From Chloroflexota bacterium (lineage in GTDB: Bacteria > Chloroflexota > UBA6077 > FW602-bin22 > JAMCYS01), in NCBI GenBank assembly GCA_023473795.1, contig JAMCYS010000160.1, positions 1 to 58,270 of the forward strand: a stretch of 58,270 nucleotides of DNA, read 5' to 3'. Under the pieces are notes generated by a model that was given only the letters and a program-made list of their open reading frames with translations, ran no database searches and was not told the origin of the DNA. The translations under genes were made by a program, and so were the position numbers. Positions 7,750-16,076 of this stretch are shown here, piece after piece; positions within the stretch are counted from its first letter, which is position 1, and each line of letters begins with the position of its first letter.

Positions 7750-8643
7750 TTAGAGAATGGTGCGCAGGCGCGGATCGAGCAGGTCGCGCACGCCGTCGCC
7801 CAAGAGATTGAACCCGAGCACCGCCAGGCTGATGGCCAGGCCGGGGAAGAGCGGCGCCCAGGGGTAGCGCTCCATGTACTGTCGGCTCTCGCTGAGCATT
7901 GTGCCCCAGCTAACGTCGGGGGGCACGACGCCCAGGCCGAGGAAGCTGAGGCTGGCCTCGACCACGATGGCCGTGGCGAAGTAACTGGTGCCGAGCACGA
8001 TGATCGGCGAGATGATGTTGGGCAGAATGTGGCGAAAGAGGATAGCCTCCTCGCGCTGGCCCAGACAGCGCGCGGCCTCGATGTAATCCTTCTGGCGCTC
8101 GGCAAGAACCGAGGCCCGCACGGTGCGGGCGAAGACGGGGATGCGGATGCCGGCCACGGCCGTCATGACTGTGAAGAGGCCCGGCCCCAGGATGGCCACC
8201 AGCACTAGGGCCAGCAGCATTGCGGGGAAGGCCTGGATGGCGTCCATGAGGCGCATCAGCAGGCTGTCGAGCCAACCGCCAATGTAGCCGGAGATGGCAC
8301 CGAGGGCGACCCCGGCGACGAGGCCGAGGATGACTGAGACGGTGCCGACCTCCAGAGAAACGCGAGCGCCGAAGATGACGCGCGAGAGGATGTCGCGCCC
8401 GAGGTTGTCGGCGCCCATCCAGTGGCGCTCGCTGGGAGGCGCCAACTTGTCCAGGACGTTGATGGAGAGCGGGTCGTAGGGGCTGATGCTGGGGCCCACA
8501 ATGGCGAGAATGAAGATGGGCAGGCAGATGAGCGCACCGATCACCACCAGCCTGCTCCTGGACGCCAGGTAGAGAAAGTCCCAGCGCGACCTCTGGAAGC
8601 GGAGGTCCTCCGCCGCTGGGGCTATGGTGCTAACCTGACTCAC
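7750..8643 (-). CDS. Peptide ABC importer permease, DppC/OppC type (set 1)
   Basis: A 297-residue inner-membrane permease with about six membrane segments. It has the OppC N-terminal signature (SPYDPLSIN, then HWMGADNLGRDILSRVIFGARVSL after residue 70) and the EAA loop AARCLGQREEAILFRHILPN that docks on the ATPase. It forms the channel with the DppB-type protein at 10561-11508 and takes substrate from the binding protein at 8732-10432. GTG start with GAGGAG upstream. No ATPase gene follows; the next gene is a URO-D-like protein. Confidence 0.92.
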   Translation of the reverse strand: MSQVSTIAPAAEDLRFQRSRWDFLYLASRSRLVVIGALICLPIFILAIVGPSISPYDPLSINVLDKLAPPSERHWMGADNLGRDILSRVIFGARVSLEVGTVSVILGLVAGVALGAISGYIGGWLDSLLMRLMDAIQAFPAMLLALVLVAILGPGLFTVMTAVAGIRIPVFARTVRASVLAERQKDYIEAARCLGQREEAILFRHILPNIISPIIVLGTSYFATAIVVEASLSFLGLGVVPPDVSWGTMLSESRQYMERYPWAPLFPGLAISLAVLGFNLLGDGVRDLLDPRLRTIL

Positions 8644-8679
8644 GGCATGCTCCTCGCGGTTCCTGTTGTCGATTTCCCT

Positions 8680-8732
8680 GGCCAGGGGTTGGCCGGGACC
8701 CTGCCCAGCAGGGTCCCGGCCAACCCCTGGCC
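8680..8732 (-). terminator. 24-bp hairpin between binding protein and permease genes
   Basis: Perfect 24-bp stem (8680-8703 with 8709-8732), 5-nt loop, touching the stop codon of the solute-binding protein. No U-tract follows. In this position it probably protects the mRNA 3-prime end of the binding protein or gives partial termination, so that the binding protein is made in excess over the permease. Confidence 0.6.
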
Positions 8733-10432
8733 TACTTGTCGAGCCAGAGCTTGTGCACGCCGTGGGTCATGGACAGCGAGACGTAGCTCGTTAGGATATT
8801 GCTGTAGTTCTTCACGTAGTCGCGGAAGGCGTGGACGTTTGGGTTGTTCATCATGTAGATGGGCGTGGCGTTCTCCTCGATCCGTTCCACCAGCTGCTTG
8901 TAGATGGCCTTGGCCTTGGCCTGATCGGTTTCATTGCGCCCGGCCTGCATGAGATCGTCGACCTTCTGATCGACCAGGCCGCCGGAGAGCCAGAAGGCGT
9001 TGTAGTTGGATTCGACGGTGCAGAAGCCCCGCTCCGGGTGCCAGATGGAGCCGATTGGTTGCTCGGTGATGTCCCAGTTCCACTCGGGGCCCTGCTTCCA
9101 CCAGGAGGCGTACTCCTCCTTCTGCAGCTTGACGCGGATGCCGGCGCGAGCCAGCTGGGCCTGGACGACCTCGCCAATCTGCTGGTGAACGTTCCAGCAG
9201 AGGTGGACGACGTCCACGCCGTTGGGGAAGCCCGCTTCGGCGAGCAGCTGCTTGGCCTTGGCGACGTCCGGTTTCGGGTAGGGCACGTCGTTGTACCAGA
9301 TCGAATCCTTGATGAACGGCTGGTTGTGGACTTGGCCGAGGCCGCCGTAGATCGCGGCGTTCAGTTCGTCGCGGTCGATGGCGTATTTGGCGGCCTGGCG
9401 GGCCTTGAGCTCGCTGAAGGGCTTGCGGCGCGGATTGAGGCCCACGTAGTCGGAGTAGTTGACGTAGAAGATGACGTAGTTGACACCAGCGGGTGGCTGG
9501 CTCTGTTTCCAAGCCTTCACTTCGTCCAGCGGCAGCTGGGTGACGAGGTCGATGTCCTTGGCGCGCAGGGCGCTGAGGCGGATGGTGGCGTCGGGCACGA
9601 TCTTGACGACGATGCCGTCGATGTAGGGCAGTGACTGGCCATCGGTGCCCTTCTGCCAGTAGCGGTCGAACCGCTTCAGCCGAACCTCGCTGCCCTTGGT
9701 CCAGGAGTCCCAGACGAAGGGGCCGGTGCCGATCGGCTTGTCGACCGAGCCGTCGGCCTTGACGCACTCCTTAGCGACGATGGAGGTGCGGACGTTCGAG
9801 ATCTGGCTGGCGAGGAAGGAGCCGAAGCCAGCGGTTAGCTCGAACTTGACGTTGTACTTGTCGATGACGGTGGTCTTGAGGCCCATCCGCCGCAGGGTGC
9901 CGCCGAGCGGTAGGGCGGCTTTCTCGTCCACGATGCGGTCGAAGTTCCACTTGACGTCGTCGGCCGTCATTTCGCGACCGTTGTGGAACAACACCCCCTG
10001 GCGCAAGGCCATCGTCCAGACTTTGCCGCCGTCGGCGATCTGCCACTTCTCGGCCAGAACGGGCACAACGTTGTCGGTGGCGTCGCCACCGACCAGACAC
10101 TCGGCCACGAGGCCCATCACGTGGCCGTCGCCGCTATTGGTGTAGCGGTCCGGGTCGGGACTGCTGATGTCGTCCATCATGGCGGTGTTCAACGTGCCGC
10201 CGCGCTTGACGGAGCCGGCGCTGGGCGCCGTGGTCGCCGCCGGGGCCTGGGTGGCGGCCGGCTTAGCGGGAGCGGCCGTAGCGGCCGGGGCCTGGGTGGC
10301 GGCTGGTGCCGTGGTGGCGGCCGGTGCAGGGCTCGGGGCGGCGGGAGCGCAGGCCGCCAGTCCGGCCGATGCCCCGAGCAGTGCCAGCCCCTTGATCAGG
10401 GCGCGACGCGTGATCCGCGAGTTAGCCTTCAT
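8732..10432 (-). CDS. Peptide-binding lipoprotein, SBP family 5 (set 1)
   Basis: A 566-residue extracellular substrate-binding protein of the DppA/OppA family. The N-terminus has twin arginines (ITRRALIKGL), a hydrophobic stretch and a lipobox ending LAAC (about residue 28), then a 45-residue Ala/Pro/Thr tether. The folded domain starts near GGTLNTAMMDDIS and has the family motif WTMALRQGVLFHNGREMTADDVKWNFDR, split here in reading as VLFHNGREMTADDV. It should bind a short peptide or similar ligand outside the cell and hand it to the permeases on both sides. The gene order permease-SBP-permease is unusual for this family. ATG start with a good GAGGAGG. Confidence 0.92.
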   Translation of the reverse strand: MKANSRITRRALIKGLALLGASAGLAACAPAAPSPAPAATTAPAATQAPAATAAPAKPAATQAPAATTAPSAGSVKRGGTLNTAMMDDISSPDPDRYTNSGDGHVMGLVAECLVGGDATDNVVPVLAEKWQIADGGKVWTMALRQGVLFHNGREMTADDVKWNFDRIVDEKAALPLGGTLRRMGLKTTVIDKYNVKFELTAGFGSFLASQISNVRTSIVAKECVKADGSVDKPIGTGPFVWDSWTKGSEVRLKRFDRYWQKGTDGQSLPYIDGIVVKIVPDATIRLSALRAKDIDLVTQLPLDEVKAWKQSQPPAGVNYVIFYVNYSDYVGLNPRRKPFSELKARQAAKYAIDRDELNAAIYGGLGQVHNQPFIKDSIWYNDVPYPKPDVAKAKQLLAEAGFPNGVDVVHLCWNVHQQIGEVVQAQLARAGIRVKLQKEEYASWWKQGPEWNWDITEQPIGSIWHPERGFCTVESNYNAFWLSGGLVDQKVDDLMQAGRNETDQAKAKAIYKQLVERIEENATPIYMMNNPNVHAFRDYVKNYSNILTSYVSLSMTHGVHKLWLDK

Positions 10433-10560
10433 GTTTCCTCCTCAGATTGGAGAGGGGTATCCCCCCAGCAGAACGCGATGCGATCGCAGCTGTCTGACCT
10501 AGAGTCGCCAGGCGAAAATGCTAGAGAACGCCACCGTACAGCTCTTGCCGCCACCTCCTT

Positions 10561-11508
10561 TCAGGTTAGCTGTACTCTGGGGTCGATAAGCGGATAGGTG
10601 AGGTCGACGATTGTGCTGACGACCATCACCAGGACCGCCACCAACAGGATGACTGCCTGCACCACGGGATAGTCGCGGGCCAGAATGGCATCGATGACCA
10701 GGCTGCCCACGCCCGGCCAGGCGAACACCACCTCGATCACCACCGCGCCGCCGACCAGGTAGCTCGCCTGCAAGCCAACGAAGGTCACCACCGTGAGCAA
10801 GGAGTTGCGCAACACGTGGCGGTAGATGACCCAGCGTTCGGCGAGACCCTTGGCGCGGGCGGTACGCACGTAGTCTAGCCCCAGCTCCTCCAACACAGTC
10901 GAGCGGGCCAGACGCATCGTCACGCCCAGAAGGCCCATGGCCAGGGTGACCGCCGGCAAGGTCATGTGGCGCAGCGTGCCCATCACACCCGAACCCGGGG
11001 GGGCCGCGCCCATCGTGGGCAGCCAACCGAGCATCAGCCCGAAGACAAGCACGAGGGCGATGCCGGAGGCAAAGGGGGGTACCGACAGCGTGACCAGGGC
11101 GGTCGCCATGGCACCGAAGTCGTAGAGAGTGTTACGCCGGATGGCGGCCAGCACCCCGAGCGGGATGGCGATCATCACGGCGATGACCAGGGAGGCGAAG
11201 ACCAGCATCAGGGTGTTGGGCAGGCGCTGGCCGATCAGGGTGGCGACGGGAACGCGGGCGCGGTAGGAGAAACCGAGGTCGCCGGAGACCATGCGGCCGG
11301 CCCAAAGCACGTATTGCAGCACCACCGGCTGGTCGAGCCCGAGCGTTTTCTCCATCGCCGCCCTGGTCTCCTTGTCGGCCCCTTCCAGCCCGTACATCAC
11401 GTCGATCGGGTCGCCGGGCACGAGGCGCACGAGGGTGAAGGTGAGGATCGATACCAGGATCAGAGTCGGCACCAGTTCGACCAACCGTCTGATTACGAAG
11501 ATTCCCAT
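10561..11508 (-). CDS. Peptide ABC importer permease, DppB/OppB type (set 1)
   Basis: A 315-residue membrane permease with the OppB layout: first membrane helix at 8-28 (LVELVPTLILVSILTFTLV), the LVPGDPIDVM motif, then a periplasmic loop with LGLDQPVVLQY, and five more helices. The EAA-type loop RTARAKGLAERWVIYRHVLRN lies in the last third, and FAWPGVGSLVIDAILARDYP is the conserved end. It pairs with the DppC-type permease at 7750-8643. It starts 72 nt after the M81 copy b stop and is likely co-transcribed with it. Confidence 0.92.
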   Translation of the reverse strand: MGIFVIRRLVELVPTLILVSILTFTLVRLVPGDPIDVMYGLEGADKETRAAMEKTLGLDQPVVLQYVLWAGRMVSGDLGFSYRARVPVATLIGQRLPNTLMLVFASLVIAVMIAIPLGVLAAIRRNTLYDFGAMATALVTLSVPPFASGIALVLVFGLMLGWLPTMGAAPPGSGVMGTLRHMTLPAVTLAMGLLGVTMRLARSTVLEELGLDYVRTARAKGLAERWVIYRHVLRNSLLTVVTFVGLQASYLVGGAVVIEVVFAWPGVGSLVIDAILARDYPVVQAVILLVAVLVMVVSTIVDLTYPLIDPRVQLT

Positions 11509-11580
11509 TTCCTAGTCCCCCGTCGCTCGCGTGTGCTGGCTCGGACACTCAAGGCTTTCCCCGTTGGCCATCGCCGCCCG

Positions 11581-13059
11581 TCACCAGGGCGCCGGCAGGT
11601 CGGGGTCGAACGGCCACAACGGCCGGCGAATCCGTTTGAAGGGCAGGCGCGGCAGCTCGCTGTCGCAGGGCCCGGGCGCATCCAGTTCGAAGATGCCGGC
11701 GGCGAAAGGCCCGTAGACGGCGCGGAAGCCCCCCGGGGACTTGACCTGCACGATCTTGTACTGGCGCGGCTCCAGGCCCGCCATGTGGTAGGCCGAGGTG
11801 TCGATAGTCTGCACCGGGTAAGAGGTCACGACGATGTGAATCGTCCCGACCTGCAGGACGGCGGTTGGCCCGGCATTCTTAGGGCTGGGTGGCAAGTCAC
11901 GAGTGAACTTGCCGTCGGTCAGCGTTTTCACCCGTCCGCTGACCATAACCGGCTGAAAGAACTGGGGATTCAGCTTGCCGCCCAGCGGCATAGTCACCTG
12001 TCCGCCCACGCCGGCGGCAAAGCAGGCGGTCGCTGCCTCGGGGTCGGTGAGGGTGAGGAGAGCCGTGTCCGCGTAGCCAGTTGCCAACAGCTCGCGCAGC
12101 AGGAAGTTGCCGTCGCCGTGGCCGCCGCCGCTTACGCTGTCGGAGGAGTCGGTGAACACCCAGGGCTGGCCCGCGCCGCCCAGGGCCTTTTCGATCGCGG
12201 CGCGGACGGGTGTCTTGTGCACTAGATACTGTTCGCGCCGCTGCCAGCACATTTGAGCCAGCTCGTCGGCTTTGGCCTGGGCGAGCGCGCGGTCGCCGTC
12301 CGCCACCACTACCGTGGCCCAACCCAGTTCGCTCAGGTCCATCCAGGGCTGGGAGGGGAAGTAGGTGGCAGCGAGAACCCCGGCTTCCTGCTCCATCTCT
12401 AAGCAACGCCCCATGACCTCACTGGCGGGCGGCAAGCTGGTGTTATGCCGCTCCGCCGAGGCCATCATGGGCAGCTTGCGGTAGGCGACGACGGGTTTGG
12501 CCTCGCCGCGCATGGCCTTCACCAGCAGGCGCATGGCGCGCACGCCGGTATCGTAGAAATCGACGTGGGGGTGGGTGTGGAAGCCGACGATGATGTCGGG
12601 TGCGCTGGCCTTGGTGGCCGTGAAGTGGCAGTGCATATCGTAGGAGACGGCGATGGGCATCCGCGAACCGACGATGGCGCGCACGGCGGCCGCCATGTCG
12701 CCCTCGGGATCCTCCAGGCTTTCGGTGGCCATGGCGCCGTGCAGGCACAGCATCACGCCGTCCAGGCGGCCTGCCTCAGCGCGGGCGGCGGCGAGCACGC
12801 GGTCGCGGATGTACTCGTAGGCGGCATCGGCGACCGGGGGGGCGGCGCCCGCGTAGGCGTCGATGACGGGAATCAGCTCGACTCCCTCCGCCCGGGCGAC
12901 CGCCACAACGCCGTCTATCTCCTGACCGCTGCCGCGGCCAGACCCCAGGACGTCGGCGCCCTCGAAGAGGACGTTGCGCCGAAACGTGTCCAAGTCCGCG
13001 ACCCCGGAGGAGAAGCTATTGACCTCGTGCTTTAGACCGGCGAGCAAGACGCGGTACAC
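11581..13059 (-). CDS. M81 family metallopeptidase, MlrC-like (copy b)
   Basis: A 492-residue paralogue of copy a, the same length and alignable end to end. It has KHEVNSF at 10-16, CLHGAM at 105-110, the metal site Asp141/His143 in SYDMHCH with His165 in HTHPHVDFYDTG, and the C-terminal TDSSDSVSGGGHGDGN and VQVKSPGGFRAVY. It is the first gene of the set-1 importer run (M81-DppB-SBP-DppC-URO-D-M81-transaminase-LarA), so peptide hydrolysis and import are coupled by transcription. GTG start at 13059, chosen because AGGAGGT lies 8 nt upstream. The sequence AGATTGCCGGC at 13108-13118 upstream recurs near the SDR and GntR genes. Confidence 0.88.
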   Translation of the reverse strand: MYRVLLAGLKHEVNSFSSGVADLDTFRRNVLFEGADVLGSGRGSGQEIDGVVAVARAEGVELIPVIDAYAGAAPPVADAAYEYIRDRVLAAARAEAGRLDGVMLCLHGAMATESLEDPEGDMAAAVRAIVGSRMPIAVSYDMHCHFTATKASAPDIIVGFHTHPHVDFYDTGVRAMRLLVKAMRGEAKPVVAYRKLPMMASAERHNTSLPPASEVMGRCLEMEQEAGVLAATYFPSQPWMDLSELGWATVVVADGDRALAQAKADELAQMCWQRREQYLVHKTPVRAAIEKALGGAGQPWVFTDSSDSVSGGGHGDGNFLLRELLATGYADTALLTLTDPEAATACFAAGVGGQVTMPLGGKLNPQFFQPVMVSGRVKTLTDGKFTRDLPPSPKNAGPTAVLQVGTIHIVVTSYPVQTIDTSAYHMAGLEPRQYKIVQVKSPGGFRAVYGPFAAGIFELDAPGPCDSELPRLPFKRIRRPLWPFDPDLPAPW

Positions 13060-13168
13060 TTCGTCATACCTCCTGCGGGTTACCCATCTGTCGAACCACT
13101 ATGCTCGAGATTGCCGGCGGGCGCCTTCGCGGGAGTCGCGTGCACACCACTGGCGCTGTTCCTACACC

Positions 13169-13945
13169 CTAGACGGGCGCGAAACGGCGCGTCACCGCTC
13201 CGTCGACGACGATCACCTCGCCGCTAATGTAGCCCGCCTCGTCGCTGGCGAGAAAGGTGATCAGCGAAGCTATGTCATCGGGCACGCCCAGGCGCCCCAG
13301 AGGGATCTTCTCGGCCCACAGCGCCCGTTTGGCTTCGGTGAGCGGTGTAGAGCGCTCGACCTGGATGGCACCGGGGGCGACGGCGTTGACGGTTATGCCG
13401 TGCTTGCCCAACCTGACCGCGGCGGCGTAGGTTAGGGCGTTGACGGCGCCCTTGGCCGCCGCGTACCCTGAAAAGTCCTCGGTGGTCACCCGACTGTGAA
13501 TCGAGCTGAGATTGATGATGCGACCGCCGGCACCGCGCTCGATCATGTGGCGGGCCGCGGCCTGGAGGGCCAAGAAAACGGCGGTCACGTTGACCGTCAT
13601 GTACTCTTCGAACAACTCGCGCGGATAATGCTCCAAGGCCTCTCGCTTGAGGACGACGGCGGCGTTGTTGACCAGAATGTCGACCTTGCCCAGGCGGGCA
13701 ATGGCAGTCTGCACCATCTGGGCTGCCAGGCCCGGGTCCGTGGCAAAATCGGCGGCCATTACCTCCACCCGTCGCCCTGACTGGCGCAGTGTGACTACTG
13801 CCTCGTCCATTTGGGGTCGGGGGGTGCGGTAGTGCAGAAACAAATCGGCCCCCTGTTCGGCCAGGCGCATGGCCGTGCTCAGGCCGAGGCCCGAACCGGC
13901 GCCGCTAATCACCGCCACCTTGCCGGTCAGGTCAACCATCGTCAT
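13169..13945 (-). CDS. Short-chain dehydrogenase/reductase (SDR)
   Basis: A 258-residue classical SDR of the FabG-like group, an NAD(P)-dependent alcohol or keto reductase. It has the Rossmann SGAGSGLGLSTA motif (about 15-26), NNAA near residue 93, and the catalytic Ser-Tyr-Lys in LSSIHSR and SGYAAAKGAVN. The C-terminal IPLGRLGVPDDIASL and YISGEVIVVDGA match the family. It follows the set-2 permease genes on the same strand and precedes M81 copy b. It may oxidise a hydroxy- or reduce a keto-acid from the imported ligand; the substrate cannot be told. Confidence 0.9.
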   Translation of the reverse strand: MTMVDLTGKVAVISGAGSGLGLSTAMRLAEQGADLFLHYRTPRPQMDEAVVTLRQSGRRVEVMAADFATDPGLAAQMVQTAIARLGKVDILVNNAAVVLKREALEHYPRELFEEYMTVNVTAVFLALQAAARHMIERGAGGRIINLSSIHSRVTTEDFSGYAAAKGAVNALTYAAAVRLGKHGITVNAVAPGAIQVERSTPLTEAKRALWAEKIPLGRLGVPDDIASLITFLASDEAGYISGEVIVVDGAVTRRFAPV

Positions 13946-13960
13946 ACCAACACCTTCACC

Positions 13961-13974
13961 GCAATCTAGATTGC
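13961..13974. promoter_or_regulatory. 14-bp perfect palindrome upstream of the SDR gene
   Basis: GCAATCTAGATTGC, 16 nt upstream of the SDR start on the minus strand, is a possible operator. The same half (AGATTGCCGGC) recurs at 13108-13118 and, as AGATTGCCGC, at 18821. Confidence 0.35.
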
Positions 13975-14076
13975 CGGCCGAACGCGGCCAGCGTCCGCTG
14001 CCGCAAGGTCGCCGCCCAGGCGCGGCATGTATCGCGGTCTGTACTGCCGCGCTTCTGGTGGCAGAAGAATCGGCGC

Positions 14077-14982
14077 CTACTCCCCACGCAGGACGCTCCT
14101 CTGGCGGGGGTCAAGTATGTCGCGCAGTCCGTCGCCAAGGAAGTTGAAGGTAAAGACCACCAGCATGATGGCCAGACCGGGCCAGAGCGCCAGGTAGGGA
14201 GCCATCCACATGTAGTCGGAGGCGTCGCTGAGCATCAAACCCCAGCTGAACTCGGGCGACTGTGTTCCCAGGCCCAGATAGCTGATTGCCGCCTCCGAGA
14301 GAATGGCGTAGGACATGATGAGAGTCGCCTGGACGATGACCGGTCCCAGCGAGTTGGGTAGGATATGCCGTAGAACGATCCATCTGTCACGCTGCCCGAG
14401 CGTCCGCGCCGCTTCGATGTAGGCCTGGGCGCGTACACCGAGCACGGCGCTGCGTGTCACGCGCGAGACCGAAGGCGTATAGACAAGGACCAAGGCGAGC
14501 AAGACAGTGCGCGTGCCTAGCCCGATCACGGCGGCGAAGGTTAGCGCCATGACCACCGGGGGGAACGCGAAGAGCACGTCCATGCCGCGCATGATCACCG
14601 TGTCGGCAGATCGGCCGAGGTAGCCGGCAAGCAGCCCCAGCGGTACGCCAAGCAGCAGGGCGCCGGAGGAGACGAGGAGCCCGGCCAAAAGGGAGACTCG
14701 ACTGCCCCAGATGATGCGGCTGAGAACGTCACGGCCGAGGTTGTCCGCGCCGAGCGGGTGCAACGAACTCGGCGGCGCGAAAAAAGGCCCGGTTTGCACT
14801 TTGGACGGGTCGAAAGGCGACAGCACCGGCGCCAGAACCGCCACCATGACCACAGCTGTCAACATGCCCAAGCTAATGACTGCCTTCTTGCTGCGCAGCA
14901 AATCGGAGATCAGCGAAGGGCGCGAGCGGTGGCTGATCTGGAGGGTGTCTGGTTCAGGCGGTCTCACTGCTGATCGTGCCAT
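14077..14982 (-). CDS. Peptide ABC importer permease, DppC/OppC type (set 2)
   Basis: A 301-residue permease with the OppC layout: a first helix near residue 32, HPLGADNLGRDVLSRIIWGSRVSL, and the EAA loop AARTLGQRDRWIVLRHILPN. The C-terminus ends in GLRDILDPRQRS as in the other DppC proteins here. I start it at ATG 14982, 10 nt after the stop of the set-2 DppB gene; an upstream GTG is possible. It forms the channel with the permease at 14993-15937. No ATPase gene is present. Confidence 0.9.
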   Translation of the reverse strand: MARSAVRPPEPDTLQISHRSRPSLISDLLRSKKAVISLGMLTAVVMVAVLAPVLSPFDPSKVQTGPFFAPPSSLHPLGADNLGRDVLSRIIWGSRVSLLAGLLVSSGALLLGVPLGLLAGYLGRSADTVIMRGMDVLFAFPPVVMALTFAAVIGLGTRTVLLALVLVYTPSVSRVTRSAVLGVRAQAYIEAARTLGQRDRWIVLRHILPNSLGPVIVQATLIMSYAILSEAAISYLGLGTQSPEFSWGLMLSDASDYMWMAPYLALWPGLAIMLVVFTFNFLGDGLRDILDPRQRSVLRGE

Positions 14983-14992
14983 GGCTACACCC

Positions 14993-15937
14993 TCACTCGT
15001 ACCGTATCCGCGGGTCGATGAAGGCGTAGGCAATATCGGTGAGCAGATTGACGATTATGAAGGAGAGAGCGAAGACGAGGATGGTGGCCTGAATCAACGG
15101 ATAGTCTCGTTCGGAAATGGCGTTGATCAGCAGCAGCCCCATTCCAGGGTAGGCGAAGACCCGCTCGATGACAATGGCGCCGCCCAGCAACTGACCCAGT
15201 TGAATGCCGATGACGGTGATCGTGGGAATGAGTGCGTTGGGCAGAGCGTGCCGCAGCAGCACCCGCCGGTCGGCCAGGCCTTTGGAGTTGGCCACCGTGA
15301 CGTACTCCTGCTTCAACACCTCCAGCAGGCTCGAACGCAACATGCGGGTTGTGCTGGCGGCCATTATCGCTCCCAGTGTGACGCAGGGCATAACAATCGT
15401 GCGCAGCCACTCCCCCGCGTTCTCCCAGGGCGGTACGTAGCCTGTGGGCGGCAGCCAGTGCAGGCGCACGGCGAAGACGATGACCAGTAGTAGGGCCAGC
15501 CAGAAGCCGGGCATGGAGAGGCCTACCAGACTGGCCGCCGAGATGGCAACGTCCGCCCAGGAGTTGTATCGCCGGGCGGCAAGAATGCCAGCGGGAAAGG
15601 CTATCAGTAGGGAAATCAGCATCCCGCCCACCGCCAGCATCAACGTGCGGGGAAACCGTTCCATTATCAAGTCGGAGACCGGAAGGTGCAGTCTGAACGA
15701 AAGGCCCAGGGACCCGTGCAGAAGGTTGTTGACCCACGTCAGGTACTGCAGCGGTAAGGGCTGGTCGAGACCGTAGAGATTGCGAATCGTCGCCATGGCG
15801 ACCGGATCGCGCACGTCGCCGAACATCACGTCGATGGGATCGCCGGGCAGGAGGTGGATCATGCTGAAGACCAAGATGCTGATGATCAAGGCGAGCAGAA
15901 GCATCGTCAGAAGCCGTCTGGCGATATAGCGCTGCAT
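14993..15937 (-). CDS. Peptide ABC importer permease, DppB/OppB type (set 2)
   Basis: A 314-residue membrane permease starting MQRYIARRLLTMLLLALI, with HLLPGDPIDVMFGD, LYGLDQPLPLQYL and the loop TVANSKGLADRRVLLRHALPN. The end FAYPGMGLLLINAISERDYP is typical of OppB. ATG 15937 is preferred; a GTG at 15949 in the same frame would add four residues. The DppC partner gene begins right after it. Confidence 0.9.
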   Translation of the reverse strand: MQRYIARRLLTMLLLALIISILVFSMIHLLPGDPIDVMFGDVRDPVAMATIRNLYGLDQPLPLQYLTWVNNLLHGSLGLSFRLHLPVSDLIMERFPRTLMLAVGGMLISLLIAFPAGILAARRYNSWADVAISAASLVGLSMPGFWLALLLVIVFAVRLHWLPPTGYVPPWENAGEWLRTIVMPCVTLGAIMAASTTRMLRSSLLEVLKQEYVTVANSKGLADRRVLLRHALPNALIPTITVIGIQLGQLLGGAIVIERVFAYPGMGLLLINAISERDYPLIQATILVFALSFIIVNLLTDIAYAFIDPRIRYE

Positions 15938-16008
15938 CGGCGATGGCACCTCACCCTGTGACGGGCACCGATCCGAACGGTCCCTGCCAGCGGGATTACT
16001 CGGGATCG

Positions 16009-16045
16009 GCTGGGCAAGCAGGCCTACGGGCGGTGCTTGCCCAGC
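16009..16045 (-). terminator. 12-bp hairpin between set-2 binding protein and permease
   Basis: GCTGGGCAAGCA (16009-16020) pairs with 16034-16045 across a 13-nt loop, downstream of the SBP stop. It is in the same position as the 24-bp hairpin of set 1. Confidence 0.5.
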
Positions 16046-16076
16046 AGCGGCTAGGCGAAACGGCAGCTCCCGCCGC

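Noticed and set aside
6657-8105. A 482-residue form of URO-D copy 1
   Set aside because: The first 120 residues are the permease gene read in another frame; a TTG with a strong ribosome site marks the real start at 7736.
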